NCBI RefSeq assembly: GCF_013376175.1
Contig: NZ_JABXXR010000010.1
Coordinates: 1 to 45,037 of the forward strand
Origin: Ameyamaea chiangmaiensis
GTDB lineage: Bacteria > Pseudomonadota > Alphaproteobacteria > Acetobacterales > Acetobacteraceae
Direction of reading: 5' to 3'
DNA: 45,037 bases
In this document: in pieces, positions 30,001-40,448 of the stretch
How positions within the stretch are numbered: position 1 is the first letter of the stretch
Layout: the number at the start of each line of letters is the position of its first letter
Translations under genes and position numbers: made by a program
Notes under the pieces: generated by a model
Told to the model about the DNA's origin: nothing
Database searches by the model: none
Seen by the model: the letters and a program-made list of their open reading frames with translations, nothing else

Positions 30001-30476
30001 TCAAGATCGCGGGTTGCGTCGTGGATCGAAAGGAACGCCCCACGCGCACAGGCGGCAAGATGGCCTGGGTCAGGCTGTCGGATGCGGGTGGCGGGTGTGA
30101 GGTGACGTTGTTTTCGGAGGTGTTGTCGCGCACCCGCGACGTTCTTGTGGCCGGGCGTGCCGTGTTGGTCACGGCCGAGTTGCGTCTGGATGGTGACGCC
30201 TTGCGCATCACCGCGCAGGACGTCGTCGACATCGAGCAGGCGGCGGCGGAGGCCGGGGTCGAGATGCGCGTCTGGTTCGACCGACCCGACGCGGTGTCCG
30301 GTATTCAGGAGGTTGTGGAGGCGCACAGGGGCGGACGCGGCCGGATCGTGCTGCTGCCGTCGGTCGCCGAGACGCGGGACGTGGAGGTCCGGCTGGCCGC
30401 GCGCTACAGCGTCACCCCGCGCATGATCGAACGGCTGCGCTTGGTTCGGGGCGTGGAGCGGGTGGAGCAGACCTAG
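27051..30476 (+). CDS. dnaE: DNA polymerase III subunit alpha
   Basis: A 1141-residue replicative polymerase (C family, DnaE1). It starts with a PHP domain (FVHLRTHSAYSLSQGA). The catalytic aspartates are Asp400 and Asp402 (MPDFDIDF) and Asp556 (VKFDFLGL). The C-terminal region has a helix-hairpin-helix (MQFENLAKAGAFD), a beta-binding-type motif region (QIGLFG), and an OB-fold. An in-frame ATG at 27039 would add four residues; 27051 gives the conserved MSHADFVHLR start. It lies after lolD with a 63-base gap. Confidence 0.97.
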   Translation: MSHADFVHLRTHSAYSLSQGAIRVAEIASLARQHDMPAAAITDSGNLFGALEFSQYCSGKGVQPIIGCQIGLPPRGEKPGTPTEPLVFLAQNDQGMANLQFLSSEGFLRSDSSDPFVSLDTICAHAEGLIVLTGGTRGPLFRLLAEGQEDEAAHIMRRLTDAFGDRVAVELHRHGLGIEEAVEPGLIALAERFSAPLVATNECFFTRPELHEAHDALLCIAQGRTMAEKDRWRVTPEHWFKPPAMMRALFADLPDACDNTIEIARRCAVKVETRKPLLPVCPKVEPGATEDETLRAMARDGLERRLSMMPGVTDDVRAQYGARLEFELDIIASMGFPGYFMIVADFIQWAKAHDIPVGPGRGSGAGSLAAWALTITDIDPIPFNLLFERFLNPERVSMPDFDIDFCQDRRDEVIRYVRGEYGGDRVAQIITFGKLQAKAAVRDVGRVLGLPYGMVNRVAELIPNNPANPVTLAQAIEGEPRLQEMRDGDEAIRRLLEIALQLEGLYRHASTHAAGVVIGDRKLVDLVPLYRDPKSDMLVTQYNMKYVEQVGLVKFDFLGLTTLTILQRGVGFLNRMGVHVDLSTLPLDDAATYEMLARGDTGGVFQFEGAGMRDVLKQMRPTRLEDLIAAVALYRPGPMANIPDYCRRKHGEAWEPPHEEIREILEETYGIMVYQEQVMQIAQKMGGYSLGGADLLRRAMGKKIRAEMDKQREIFTAGATGRGITPEKAVEVFDLMAKFADYGFNKSHAAAYALVSYQTAWMKANHPVAFLAGCMSLAREKTDKLAALRQEAERLGIRVLPVDINRSDADFTVEQQDDGTYAIRYALAAVKRVGFAAMETIVAARGRTPFRDLADLAARVDPKQLNKMQFENLAKAGAFDTILPDRRKVFSAAELVIRRAQSHAQEAASGQIGLFGGGGAQVDPLLLPDVAPWPEFERLAMEAEAIGFHMTAHPLDSYGPMLRRIGVTRSTALETAAQAGTTRVKIAGCVVDRKERPTRTGGKMAWVRLSDAGGGCEVTLFSEVLSRTRDVLVAGRAVLVTAELRLDGDALRITAQDVVDIEQAAAEAGVEMRVWFDRPDAVSGIQEVVEAHRGGRGRIVLLPSVAETRDVEVRLAARYSVTPRMIERLRLVRGVERVEQT

Positions 30477-30566
30477 GCGCACTCTTATTTTTTAAGGCGT
30501 CGTTAATCTTTATGTTGCAGCCTGGGCGCGGGCGGAAATGCGCGTCAGAAACGCGGAGGCGGCGTG

Positions 30567-30905
30567 ATGCACGGTGTGGGTGCGGTTTCGGTCGGGCAGT
30601 CGGTGGCGTCGGTGCAGGCCGGCCCGGGTGCCGTGGCAACGTGGGGCGCGACAGGCGGCGCGGCCGCCTCTGTCGACCAGCGTCCGATCCTGAACCCCGC
30701 GCAGCATATCGACCCCGCGCTCGGGCTTGTGGTGACGCAGTTCTACAACGAGGCCGGCGACGTCACGCAGATCTACCCGAGTGCGCAGGCGATGCGCCAC
30801 TACGCCGTCTATGGTGTGGGCACCAGCGGCGGGTCCGCCGGGGACGACCACACCCCCGCGGTCTCCGGGAACGGTGCGACCGTCCTCACGGTCGGTTCCG
30901 GCTAG
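30567..30905 (+). CDS. Small FlaG-like protein of unknown function
   Basis: A 112-residue protein with low-complexity Gly/Ala/Ser ends. The central segment, residues about 46-80, includes IDPALGLVVTQFYNEAGDV and IYPSAQAMRHYAVYG. This pattern (a DPALG-x-VV-x-F strand pair and an IPS-x-x-x-x-x-Y helix) resembles the short FlaG-like proteins found in Rhodospirillales, which are only loosely linked to flagella. GGAGG (30555-30559) is 7 bases before ATG 30567, and an AT-rich stretch at 30482-30515 may hold its promoter. No flagellar genes are nearby, so function is unknown. Confidence 0.7.
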   Translation: MHGVGAVSVGQSVASVQAGPGAVATWGATGGAAASVDQRPILNPAQHIDPALGLVVTQFYNEAGDVTQIYPSAQAMRHYAVYGVGTSGGSAGDDHTPAVSGNGATVLTVGSG

Positions 30906-31032
30906 TCCCCGCTGTCGAAGTCGGGGGTCAGCGGCCTGAGATCGCGGATATCTGCGTAGGGGTCCGGTCCGGCGTGGGTGTTCGTGCATGCCTCGCTGCG
31001 GGTGAAAACGGCGCTTCACCGCGCTTTTCGGC

Positions 31033-31061
31033 TTGATATTCCCGGGCAAACGGCCCATATG
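31033..31061 (+). promoter_or_regulatory. Candidate promoter for rpsB-tsf
   Basis: TTGATA (31033-31038) and CATATG (31056-31061) are separated by exactly 17 bases, about 115 bases before rpsB. The long leader fits a regulated ribosomal protein operon. Confidence 0.45.
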
Positions 31062-31114
31062 CGGCCGCGGTGGCTCGTTGCCATCAATTCGCACGCGGAG
31101 TCTACCGTCTGGTG

Positions 31115-31147
31115 CTGGTCCTTGCGGACCGGTGACGCTCCGCGGAG
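31115..31147 (+). promoter_or_regulatory. rpsB mRNA leader hairpins
   Basis: CTGGTCC-TTGC-GGACCGG (31115-31132) forms a 7-bp stem with one T-G pair. The palindrome CTCCGCGGAG (31138-31147) follows, about 30 bases before the rpsB start. S2 operons are known to be autoregulated in other bacteria, so these hairpins could form an S2-binding leader. No family match can be claimed. Confidence 0.35.
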
Positions 31148-31177
31148 GATCAACCGGAACGTAAGGATGTGCCTGTC

Positions 31178-31963
31178 ATGGCGATGCCCGATTTCACCCT
31201 GCGTCAGCTGCTTGAGGCTGGCGTTCACTTTGGTCACCACACTCGTCGTTGGAACCCGCGCATGGCGCCGTTCCTGTTCGGCGTGCGTAACCAGGTGCAC
31301 ATTATCGACCTGCAGCAGACTGTCCCGATGCTGGACCGCGCCCTGAAGGCGATCCGCGACACCGTTGCTGGTGGCGGCCGCGTCCTGTTCGTGGGCACCA
31401 AGCGCGCCGCTGCTGACCAGATCGCCGAGGCGGCTGGCCGTTGCGGGCAGTATTACGTCAACCATCGCTGGCTCGGCGGCATGCTGACCAACTGGAAGAC
31501 GATCACCGGCTCGATCAAGCGTCTGCGCCAGATCGACGAAATGCTTGGTGGCGACACGCACGGTCTGACCAAGAAGGAAATCCTCGACATCACCCGCGAC
31601 AAGGAGAAGCTTGAGCGTTCGCTGGGTGGTATCAAGGAGATGGGCGGCCTGCCCGACATCCTGTTCATCATCGACACCAACAAGGAAAAGCTCGCGGTCG
31701 AAGAGGCCAACAAGCTGGGCATTCCGGTTGTCGCGGTGCTGGACAGCAATTCCGACCCGGCTGGCATCACGTATCCGATTCCGGGTAACGACGACGCCAT
31801 CCGCGCGATCGCGCTGTATTGCAACCTGGTGTCGGGCGCGGTTCTAGACGGCATCACGGCCGAGCTGGGCGCTTCGGGTCAGGATTTCGGTGCGTCCGAG
31901 GAACTGCCGGTCGAGACCGTCGTGACAGAAGAACCCGTCGCTGAAGCCGCTCCGGCGGAGTGA
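31178..31963 (+). CDS. rpsB: 30S ribosomal protein S2
   Basis: A 261-residue S2 protein of the small ribosomal subunit. Signatures are [17 protein letters not shown] near the N-terminus, the [12 protein letters not shown] strand-helix, [15 protein letters not shown], and [12 protein letters not shown] and [10 protein letters not shown] near the C-terminus. The tail is acidic and Glu/Ala/Val-rich. ATG 31178 ([10 protein letters not shown]) fits the family; the frame also opens with GTG at 31169, which AAGGA would crowd. It pairs with tsf. Confidence 0.96.
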   Translation: MAMPDFTLRQLLEAGVHFGHHTRRWNPRMAPFLFGVRNQVHIIDLQQTVPMLDRALKAIRDTVAGGGRVLFVGTKRAAADQIAEAAGRCGQYYVNHRWLGGMLTNWKTITGSIKRLRQIDEMLGGDTHGLTKKEILDITRDKEKLERSLGGIKEMGGLPDILFIIDTNKEKLAVEEANKLGIPVVAVLDSNSDPAGITYPIPGNDDAIRAIALYCNLVSGAVLDGITAELGASGQDFGASEELPVETVVTEEPVAEAAPAE

Positions 31964-32081
31964 TGTGTCCGGCGGTGCGCCCGGTGTCGGGCGCCCGCCA
32001 CTGATATGCCGATGTGCCCGCGTGCTCGATGTGCCAGACCCGGCATCTGACGAGTAAGGCGGGCACGTTGTGTTTTTCCGG

Positions 32082-32101
32082 CCGGACCCTTTTTTGTCCG
32101 G
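32082..32101 (+). repeat. Stem-loop between rpsB and tsf
   Basis: CCGGAC (32082-32087) and GTCCGG (32096-32101) form a 6-bp stem around a T-rich loop. It is not shaped like an intrinsic terminator because the T run is in the loop. It may be an attenuating or processing hairpin in the bicistronic mRNA. Confidence 0.35.
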
Positions 32102-32122
32102 TACGAACTGGGAGAGAGAGAC

Positions 32123-33028
32123 ATGGCGGAAATCACCGCGGCTCTGGTGAAAGAACTGCGCGAGAAGACTGGCGCGGGCATGATGGACTGCAAGAAGGCC
32201 CTCAATGAGGCCGCTGGCGACATCGAGGCGGCCGTTGACTGGCTGCGCACGAAGGGTCTGGCCGCTGCCGCGAAGAAGTCCGGCCGTGTGACGGCCGAGG
32301 GTCTAGTCGGCGTTGCCTCCGCCCCCAAGGTTGCGGCGATGGTCGAAGTGAACGCCGAGACCGACTTCGTTGCCCGCAACGAGGCCTTCCAGGGCTTCGT
32401 CGAGGCGGTGGCCAAGGCGGCGCTGGAGGTTGGTGACGACCTTGAGACGCTGAAGGCCGCGCCGCTGCCGACCGGTCGCACGGTGGCCGAGGAACTGACC
32501 CACCTGATCGCCACGATCGGCGAGAACATGGCCATCCGCCGCGCCCGCGTGCTGCGCGTGCCGTCCGGTGTGGTTGCGAGCTACGTCCATTCCGCGCTGA
32601 AGCCCGGTCTGGGCAAGATCGGCGTTCTGGCGGCGATCGAGGCGCCGTCCGAGAGCGATGCGCTGGAACTGCTGGGCCGTCAGATCGGTATGCATGTCGC
32701 CGCGACGCGTCCGAGCGCGCTGGACATCACGGGTGTCGACCCCGAGGCGCTCGAGCGTGAGCGCGTGGTGCTGGTCGAGCAGGCACGCGCGTCGGGCAAG
32801 CCCGAGGCGATCATCGAGAAGATGGTCGATGGCCGTATCCGCAAGTACTACGAGGAAGTGGTGCTGCTGGAGCAGGTGTGGGTGCATGACGGCGAGAGCC
32901 GCGTGAGCGCGGTCGTGAAGAAGGCTGGCGGCACGCTGGTCGGCTTCGAGCGCTTCCAGCTTGGCGAGGGCGTCGAGAAGGAAGAGGCCGATTTCGCGGC
33001 CGAAGTCGCGAAGGTCGCCGGCGTCTGA
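32123..33028 (+). CDS. tsf: Elongation factor Ts
   Basis: A 301-residue guanine-nucleotide exchange factor for EF-Tu. It has the N-terminal UBA-like module ([20 protein letters not shown]), the core TDFVARN motif (residues about 78-84), and a complete C-terminal dimerisation domain. GGGAGAGAG precedes the ATG. Normally the next genes are pyrH and frr; here recO follows 47 bases later. Confidence 0.97.
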   Translation: MAEITAALVKELREKTGAGMMDCKKALNEAAGDIEAAVDWLRTKGLAAAAKKSGRVTAEGLVGVASAPKVAAMVEVNAETDFVARNEAFQGFVEAVAKAALEVGDDLETLKAAPLPTGRTVAEELTHLIATIGENMAIRRARVLRVPSGVVASYVHSALKPGLGKIGVLAAIEAPSESDALELLGRQIGMHVAATRPSALDITGVDPEALERERVVLVEQARASGKPEAIIEKMVDGRIRKYYEEVVLLEQVWVHDGESRVSAVVKKAGGTLVGFERFQLGEGVEKEEADFAAEVAKVAGV

Positions 33029-33075
33029 TGCCGATGCCGGTTTCCGACCGGGCTTGAGACGGGGCGGCGCTTCTC

Positions 33076-33843
33076 ATGGAATGGGAGGCAGCCGCCCTTG
33101 TCTTATCCGCCGTTCCATACGGCGAGGGCGGGGCGCTGGTACATGTCCTGACCGAGGAACACGGGGTGTTTCACGGTCTGGTAAGGGGCGGTGCGTCCCG
33201 CACGCAGTCCGCGCTGTGGCAGACGGGCAATCTGGCCCGCGTGCGCTGGCGGGCCCGCTTGAGTGAACAGTTGGGGCAGATCAGCGGCGAACTGATCCAC
33301 GCCTCCTGCGCGCGGCTGCTGGATGCGCCGTTGGCGATGGCGATGATCGCGTCCTGCTGCGCTCTGGCGGACGGTATCCTGCCGGAACGCGAGGCCTTTC
33401 CCGACCTGTTCCTCTCGCTCGTGCGTCTGGTCAGCAAGCTCAGCCTGGACCCCGACTGGGTCGGCAGAGGTGGCGTGGCGGCGCTGCTGAGATGGGAGGC
33501 TGACCTTCTCGCGGCGTCGGGGTTTGGCCTCGATCTGACCTGCTGTGCCGTAACGGGTGACACGCGGGACCTGTCCTATGTCTCGCCGCGCACCGGGCGC
33601 GCGGTCTCGGTCAGTGGTGCGGGTGTCTGGCGCGACAGACTCCTGCCGTTGCCGTCCCTGTTCATGAATGAGGACGAGGCCGGGTCGCCCGACGACTGGT
33701 GCGCGGGTCTCGCGCTGACCGGGTTTTTTCTCGCGCGTGATGCGTTTGGCCAGCGTCATCTGCCTCTGCCGGCCGCCCGCGACCGACTGCAGGCGCGCAT
33801 GGATACCCTGGCCGCGTCATCGGTACCGGCGACCGACGTCTGA
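33076..33843 (+). CDS. recO: DNA repair protein RecO
   Basis: A 255-residue RecF-pathway protein that anneals single strands and helps load RecA with RecR. It begins with an OB-fold (EWEAAALVLSAVPYGEGGALVHVLTEEHG, a typical RecO start) followed by an all-helical C-terminal domain. The alphaproteobacterial form lacks a clear zinc-finger quartet. RecO usually follows era; here it follows tsf. It converges with the lipoprotein gene four bases away. Confidence 0.9.
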   Translation: MEWEAAALVLSAVPYGEGGALVHVLTEEHGVFHGLVRGGASRTQSALWQTGNLARVRWRARLSEQLGQISGELIHASCARLLDAPLAMAMIASCCALADGILPEREAFPDLFLSLVRLVSKLSLDPDWVGRGGVAALLRWEADLLAASGFGLDLTCCAVTGDTRDLSYVSPRTGRAVSVSGAGVWRDRLLPLPSLFMNEDEAGSPDDWCAGLALTGFFLARDAFGQRHLPLPAARDRLQARMDTLAASSVPATDV

Positions 33844-33849
33844 TCGGTC
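33831..33849. terminator. Hairpin covering two convergent stop codons
   Basis: GACCGA (33831-33836) and TCGGTC (33844-33849) form a 6-bp stem whose loop holds the recO stop, and the 3' arm reaches the stop of the convergent lipoprotein gene. It may act as a compact bidirectional terminator, though the stem is short and has no T run. Confidence 0.35.
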
Positions 33850-34279
33850 AGAGCGTGTCGCCACCCGCGTGAATCGGGCGGGTCGGTCCCGGATCGGCAT
33901 TCGTCGCCCATACGCTCCAATCCCAGCCGGGATGGCGGTTGTTCTCGGCGACCATCGCCGATTCTTCCGCCGCCGTTGTCGGACGCGACTGGCGGTAGGC
34001 CAGATAGGCCACCGTGGTTCCCATATAGACGCAGCCGCACAGGACCGGATCGGCATACAGATAAGTCCGCCCCGCAAGGCTGGGGCGCCAGGTCATGGTC
34101 GCCGCCGGCAGCAGGTCGAGCATCACCTGCCGGGCGGTCGTATCGGCCGGATGGGCGGTAAATCCGGCAGCCGCGAGAGCGTCGCCGACATGGTCGAGGC
34201 GGCCGTACGGCGCACAGCCGCCGAGCACGGCCACAAGCGCGAGCGTGGCGGGCAGGGTGCGCCGATGGCGGCGGGGCAT
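33848..34279 (-). CDS. Small putative lipoprotein
   Basis: A 143-residue protein with a lipoprotein signal: basic MPRRHRR, a hydrophobic stretch and the lipobox LGGC with Cys22. The mature part contains MLDLLPAATMTWRP, then a TYLYADPVLCGCVYMG segment and a tail rich in Trp and Asn. It resembles conserved but uncharacterised lipoproteins I associate with acetic acid bacteria. The frame opens at 34381, but the ATG at 34279 is placed exactly before the signal. It is divergent from parC with 56 bases between the starts and should be anchored in the outer or inner membrane. Confidence 0.75.
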   Translation of the reverse strand: MPRRHRRTLPATLALVAVLGGCAPYGRLDHVGDALAAAGFTAHPADTTARQVMLDLLPAATMTWRPSLAGRTYLYADPVLCGCVYMGTTVAYLAYRQSRPTTAAEESAMVAENNRHPGWDWSVWATNADPGPTRPIHAGGDTL

Positions 34280-34335
34280 GGTGGACAAATCCGGTCTCTC
34301 CGCTATGTGTCTCGGACGAAAACAGGGGGTGGCGC

Positions 34336-36525
34336 ATGGATCCGGCGGGAAAAATCGAAGAGACCAGGCTCTCCGAGGCATTGAGCGAGCGCTATCTCGC
34401 CTATGCCATGTCCACCATTATGTCGCGCTCGCTCCCCGATGTTCGGGACGGGTTGAAGCCTGTGCATCGCCGCCTGATCTATGCGATGCAGCAGCTCCGA
34501 CTTGATCCCACGGCAGGGTTTAAAAAGTGTGCACGCGTCGTCGGTGACGTGATCGGTAAATATCATCCGCACGGCGACGCTTCGGTGTACGAGGCGCTCG
34601 TGCGGCTGGCGCAGGATTTCGCCGTTCGCTATCCGCTGGTCGAAGGGCAGGGCAATTTCGGCTCGATCGACGGCGATAACGCGGCCGCGATGCGATACAC
34701 CGAGGCGCGGCTGACGGCGGTTGCCAAGGCGCTTCTGGACGGGATCGATGACGACGCCGTCGACTTCCGGGCCACCTATGACGGCGAGGACGAGGAACCG
34801 ATCGTCCTGCCGGGGGCGTTTCCCAATCTTCTGGCCAACGGTGCTGCCGGTATCGCGGTCGGTATGGCCACCAGCATTCCGCCGCATAACGTGGGTGAGG
34901 TCTGCGCCGCAGCACTTTTGCTGGTCAGGAAGCCCGAGGCGACGACGGCCGACCTGCTGGCGCTGATGCCGGGGCCGGACTTTCCGACCGGGGGCCTTCT
35001 GGTCGAGGACGCGGACGCGATCGCGCGTGCGTATGAGACGGGCCGGGGCTCGTTCCGGATGCGGGCGAAATGGTCGGTTGAACAGGGGCGTTTTGGCACC
35101 TGGTGCATCGTGGTGACGGAAATTCCCTATCAGGTGCAGAAATCGCGCCTGATCGAGCAGATCGCCGAGTTGATGGAGCAGAAGAAACTGCCCCTGCTGG
35201 GTGATATCCGCGACGAAAGCACGACCGACATCCGTCTGGTGCTGGAGCCCCGCACACGCGGGGTCGAGCCCGAAGTGCTGATGGAGACGCTGTTCCGTGC
35301 CACGCCGCTGGAAAGCCGGTTCAGCCTGAACATGAACGTGCTCGGCGCCGACCGGGTGCCCGGCGTGCTCGGCCTTCGCGCGGTCCTGCGGGCGTGGCTC
35401 GATCATCGTCACGAGGTTCTGGTCCGGCGCAGCCAGCATCGTTTGCGCGCGGTGGAACGGCGGCTGGAAATCCTGAACGGCTTTCTGGCGGTCTATCTGA
35501 ACCTCGATGACGTCATCCGCATTATCCGCGAGGAGGACGACGCCAAGGCCAGCTTGATGGCGACGTTTTCCCTGACGGACCTGCAGGCGGAGTCCGTCCT
35601 CAATATGCGGTTGCGCAGTCTGCGCCGGTTGGAGGAGATCGAGATCCGCAAGGAGCACGGCGCCCTTTCCGAAGAGCGCGCCGGTCTTGAGGCGCTTCTA
35701 GCGGACGAGGGGCTGCGGTGGAAGCGGATCGGCAAGGAGATCGAGGCCACACGCCGCCAGTTCGGCGATGGTGCCTTGGGGGCCCGGCGGACGGAGCTTG
35801 CCGCGCCGCCCGCCCCGGTCGACCTGACTGCGGCCGTTGCCGTGGAGCGGGAGTCGCTGACGGTCCTTTTGTCTGAAAAGGGCTGGATTCGCGCGGTGAA
35901 GGGCCACGGCATCGACGCGGCTTCGCAGAAATTCAAGGAAGGGGACAAACTGGCGCGGGCGGTCGAGTGCCAGAGCACGGACCGGCTGTGCGCGTTTGCC
36001 ACCGACGGGCGTGCGTTCACGCTGAAAGCCGCCGATCTGCCGCGCGGGCGAGGGGACGGCCAGCCAATTCGTCTTCTGATCGAGTTGTCCAATGACGAGG
36101 AGCTGATAGCTCTGTTCGTCGTGGGCGATGGGCGCCGTCTGGTCGCGTCGTCGGCCGGGCGCGGCATGGTCGTGCGCGACGACGATCTGGTGGCCGAAAA
36201 GCGCACCGGCAAACAGGTGCTGAACACCAAGGACGGCGAGAGCGCCCTGGCCTGCATCGCGGCCGAGGGCGATCACGTCGCCGTTCTGGGCCGAAACGGT
36301 CGCTTTCTGGTGTTCCCGCTTGAGCAATTGCCCGAGATGACGCGCGGTCTGGGTGTCGCGTTGCAGAAATACAAGGATGGCGGTCTGCGGGTCGCGCGCG
36401 TGTTCACGGCGTCGGCCGGGCTGGTCTGGAAAGAGGGCGGCCGGGCGCGGGCGATGACCGATCTCGCCCCATGGCTGGGCAAACGGGCCGATGGCGGCAA
36501 GCCGGCGCCGAGCTGGGCGAAGTAG
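34336..36525 (+). CDS. parC: DNA topoisomerase IV subunit A
   Basis: A 729-residue type II topoisomerase subunit that cuts and rejoins DNA to unlink daughter chromosomes. The catalytic Arg120-Tyr121 (AMRYTEARL) and the [15 protein letters not shown] segment of the winged-helix domain are present. The C-terminal beta-pinwheel repeats (for example [10 protein letters not shown] and [11 protein letters not shown]) lack the GyrA box, which supports ParC over GyrA. GGGGGTGG precedes the ATG. Confidence 0.95.
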   Translation: MDPAGKIEETRLSEALSERYLAYAMSTIMSRSLPDVRDGLKPVHRRLIYAMQQLRLDPTAGFKKCARVVGDVIGKYHPHGDASVYEALVRLAQDFAVRYPLVEGQGNFGSIDGDNAAAMRYTEARLTAVAKALLDGIDDDAVDFRATYDGEDEEPIVLPGAFPNLLANGAAGIAVGMATSIPPHNVGEVCAAALLLVRKPEATTADLLALMPGPDFPTGGLLVEDADAIARAYETGRGSFRMRAKWSVEQGRFGTWCIVVTEIPYQVQKSRLIEQIAELMEQKKLPLLGDIRDESTTDIRLVLEPRTRGVEPEVLMETLFRATPLESRFSLNMNVLGADRVPGVLGLRAVLRAWLDHRHEVLVRRSQHRLRAVERRLEILNGFLAVYLNLDDVIRIIREEDDAKASLMATFSLTDLQAESVLNMRLRSLRRLEEIEIRKEHGALSEERAGLEALLADEGLRWKRIGKEIEATRRQFGDGALGARRTELAAPPAPVDLTAAVAVERESLTVLLSEKGWIRAVKGHGIDAASQKFKEGDKLARAVECQSTDRLCAFATDGRAFTLKAADLPRGRGDGQPIRLLIELSNDEELIALFVVGDGRRLVASSAGRGMVVRDDDLVAEKRTGKQVLNTKDGESALACIAAEGDHVAVLGRNGRFLVFPLEQLPEMTRGLGVALQKYKDGGLRVARVFTASAGLVWKEGGRARAMTDLAPWLGKRADGGKPAPSWAK

Positions 36526-36536
36526 GCGCGCGCCAT

Positions 36537-36563
36537 CCCCTGCGCGTGTCGCGCGCGCAGGGG
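36537..36563 (+). terminator. Strong stem-loop after parC
   Basis: CCCCTGCGCG (36537-36546) and CGCGCAGGGG (36554-36563) form a perfect 10-bp stem with a 7-base loop, 11 bases after the parC stop. There is no T run; it is still likely to block or stabilise the transcript end. Confidence 0.5.
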
Positions 36564-36582
36564 TGCGATGCACAATTGGTGT

Positions 36583-36597
36583 TGCGAAGCATTCGCG
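36583..36597 (+). promoter_or_regulatory. Candidate Fur-type iron box before bfd
   Basis: TGCGAAGCATTCGCG contains a perfect inverted repeat GCGAA-GCA-TTCGC, about 45 bases before the bfd start. It resembles alphaproteobacterial Fur/Irr iron boxes (TGCRAAT-x-ATTYGCA). Bfd is iron-repressed in other bacteria, so the location makes sense; the specific regulator is inferred. Confidence 0.4.
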
Positions 36598-36642
36598 TTG
36601 TGGTTAAGAACGACACGCAACAACTCCTGCGGCGTCGATTCC

Positions 36643-36852
36643 ATGATTGTGTGCTCGTGTAACCGGTTGACCCATCACGATGTTGAAGCCGCGGTTGATG
36701 GCGGCGCGACACGTCCGAAAGAGATTTACGCGTCGAAGGGATGCAAGGCGCAGTGCGGCAACTGCACGTCGGGGATTGTCTGTCTGCTGAGACAGGCCCT
36801 GATGCAGCGCGGCAATGTGTTCGACCTGTCGGCGGGGCTGGCGGCGTCCTGA
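36643..36852 (+). CDS. bfd: Bacterioferritin-associated ferredoxin
   Basis: A 69-residue 2Fe-2S protein of the BFD fold. Ligands are Cys4, Cys6 and the CKAQCGNC pair, the usual C-x-C ... C-x2-C pattern. It releases iron from bacterioferritin under iron starvation. The ATG at 36643 (MIVCSCNRL) is the family start; the frame opens at 36568 but the added residues are not conserved. No bfr gene is in the window. Confidence 0.93.
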   Translation: MIVCSCNRLTHHDVEAAVDGGATRPKEIYASKGCKAQCGNCTSGIVCLLRQALMQRGNVFDLSAGLAAS

Positions 36853-36874
36853 GCGCCGCGTCCCACTGAGGGGG

Positions 36875-37594
36875 TCAGGTGGCGGCCAGGTCCCGCCACG
36901 CCCCGCGTACCAGAATTTCGGCCGGCCGGAACCGGGCCTTGTAGGCCATCTTCCGGCTCTCGGCGATCCAATAGCCGAGATAGACGTAGTCCAGGCCCAG
37001 CGTTGCGGCCTGTTCGATCATCCACAGGATGGCGTTCGTGCCCAGCGACAGCCGCTCCAGCTCCGGGTCGAAGAAGCTGTAGACCGCCGACAGACCGTCG
37101 CCCAGGCGGTCCATCAGGCTGACGCAGACCAGCAGATCGTCTTGCGTTCGAAATTCGACCAGTGTCGTATCGATCGGCGTATCTTCCACCATCGCGCGGT
37201 AATCGTAGAAGTTCATCGAGGCCATATCGCCGTCGGCGTGGCGGCTTCTCTGGTAGCGCTGGAACAGGGCGAACTGTTCGGTCGTTGCGTGGGGGGGGAC
37301 TTCGAACCCGTCGATCGCGCCATTGCGACGGCGGACGCGCGACTGCGAGCGGTCGGGCTGAAAGCGCGCGACGGGGATGCGGATGGGCACGCAGGCACTG
37401 CAACCCGAGCACACCGGGGCGTAGGCGATCGTGTGGCTGCGCCGGAAACCCGCGCGCGACAGGCGGTCATGCAGCGCGTCGGCATTGGGGCCGGACAGTT
37501 CCGTGACGACCTTGCGCTCCGTCCGGCCCTCCAGATACGGGCATGGCAGGGGAGAGGTCGTGTAGAAGAACTGCGGGTTGGCTGCGAACGTCAT
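36875..37594 (-). CDS. bpt: Aspartate/glutamate leucyltransferase
   Basis: A 239-residue ATE-family transferase that adds leucine from Leu-tRNA to N-terminal Asp or Glu, marking proteins for ClpAP in the N-end rule pathway. Key cysteines are Cys18 and the APVCSGCSAC group (Cys62, 65, 68), followed by the LGTNAILWMIEQA and LGYWIAESRKMAYKARFRP segments of the GNAT-like fold. It is transcribed after hemB on the minus strand, with a strong hairpin between. The functional type (Bpt rather than arginyl-specific) is inferred from the bacterial family. Confidence 0.92.
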   Translation of the reverse strand: MTFAANPQFFYTTSPLPCPYLEGRTERKVVTELSGPNADALHDRLSRAGFRRSHTIAYAPVCSGCSACVPIRIPVARFQPDRSQSRVRRRNGAIDGFEVPPHATTEQFALFQRYQRSRHADGDMASMNFYDYRAMVEDTPIDTTLVEFRTQDDLLVCVSLMDRLGDGLSAVYSFFDPELERLSLGTNAILWMIEQAATLGLDYVYLGYWIAESRKMAYKARFRPAEILVRGAWRDLAAT

Positions 37595-37673
37595 CGATCT
37601 CCCTCGGGCGGGCGTCCCGGGCTGGCCGGGCGGGGTCGTCGAGTCATCACATTGTCACACACCGTACTGTAGG

Positions 37674-37715
37674 GGGCGCCGCGCGGTTTTGCACCTCTTT
37701 CCTTGCGCGGCGCCC
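37674..37715 (-). terminator. Large hairpin between hemB and bpt
   Basis: GGGCGCCGCGC (37674-37684) and GCGCGGCGCCC (37705-37715) form a perfect 11-bp stem with a 20-base pyrimidine-rich loop. It lies 20 bases beyond the hemB stop, so it probably ends or attenuates hemB transcription before bpt. Confidence 0.55.
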
Positions 37716-37735
37716 TGATCCGGGAGCGGCGCGGG

Positions 37736-40289
<2,554 letters not shown>

Positions 40290-40380
40290 CGATGTTCTTT
40301 CTTGGCGCCGGGATCGGTGGCGCGGAGAGGGCGGGAATGGCTGAAAACGCGTCGTTACGCTTTCTATTATCGTGGCGGAC

Positions 40381-40390
40381 GCATATATGC
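40381..40390. promoter_or_regulatory. Palindrome in the glyA/permease divergent region
   Basis: GCATATATGC is a perfect 10-bp palindrome 59 bases before glyA in the 160-base divergent intergenic region. It could be a -10 (TATATG with TTTCTA 17 bases upstream at 40361-40366) or an operator. TATTAT at 40365-40370 is another possible -10. No firm choice is possible. Confidence 0.3.
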
Positions 40391-40448
40391 ATCAGCCATA
40401 GCGGGTCCGATGGGGCCCGCGCGTCCTGCCGCACGGAGAATTGCCCCG

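Noticed and set aside
33737-34384. A plus-strand frame of 215 codons between recO and parC
   Set aside because: It overlaps recO and parC ends, is very rich in Arg, and is opposite a better frame with a clear lipoprotein signal.
40290-40448. Glycine riboswitch before glyA
   Set aside because: GCGGAGAGGG is suggestive, but the paired core and the second conserved element of the glycine aptamer are missing.
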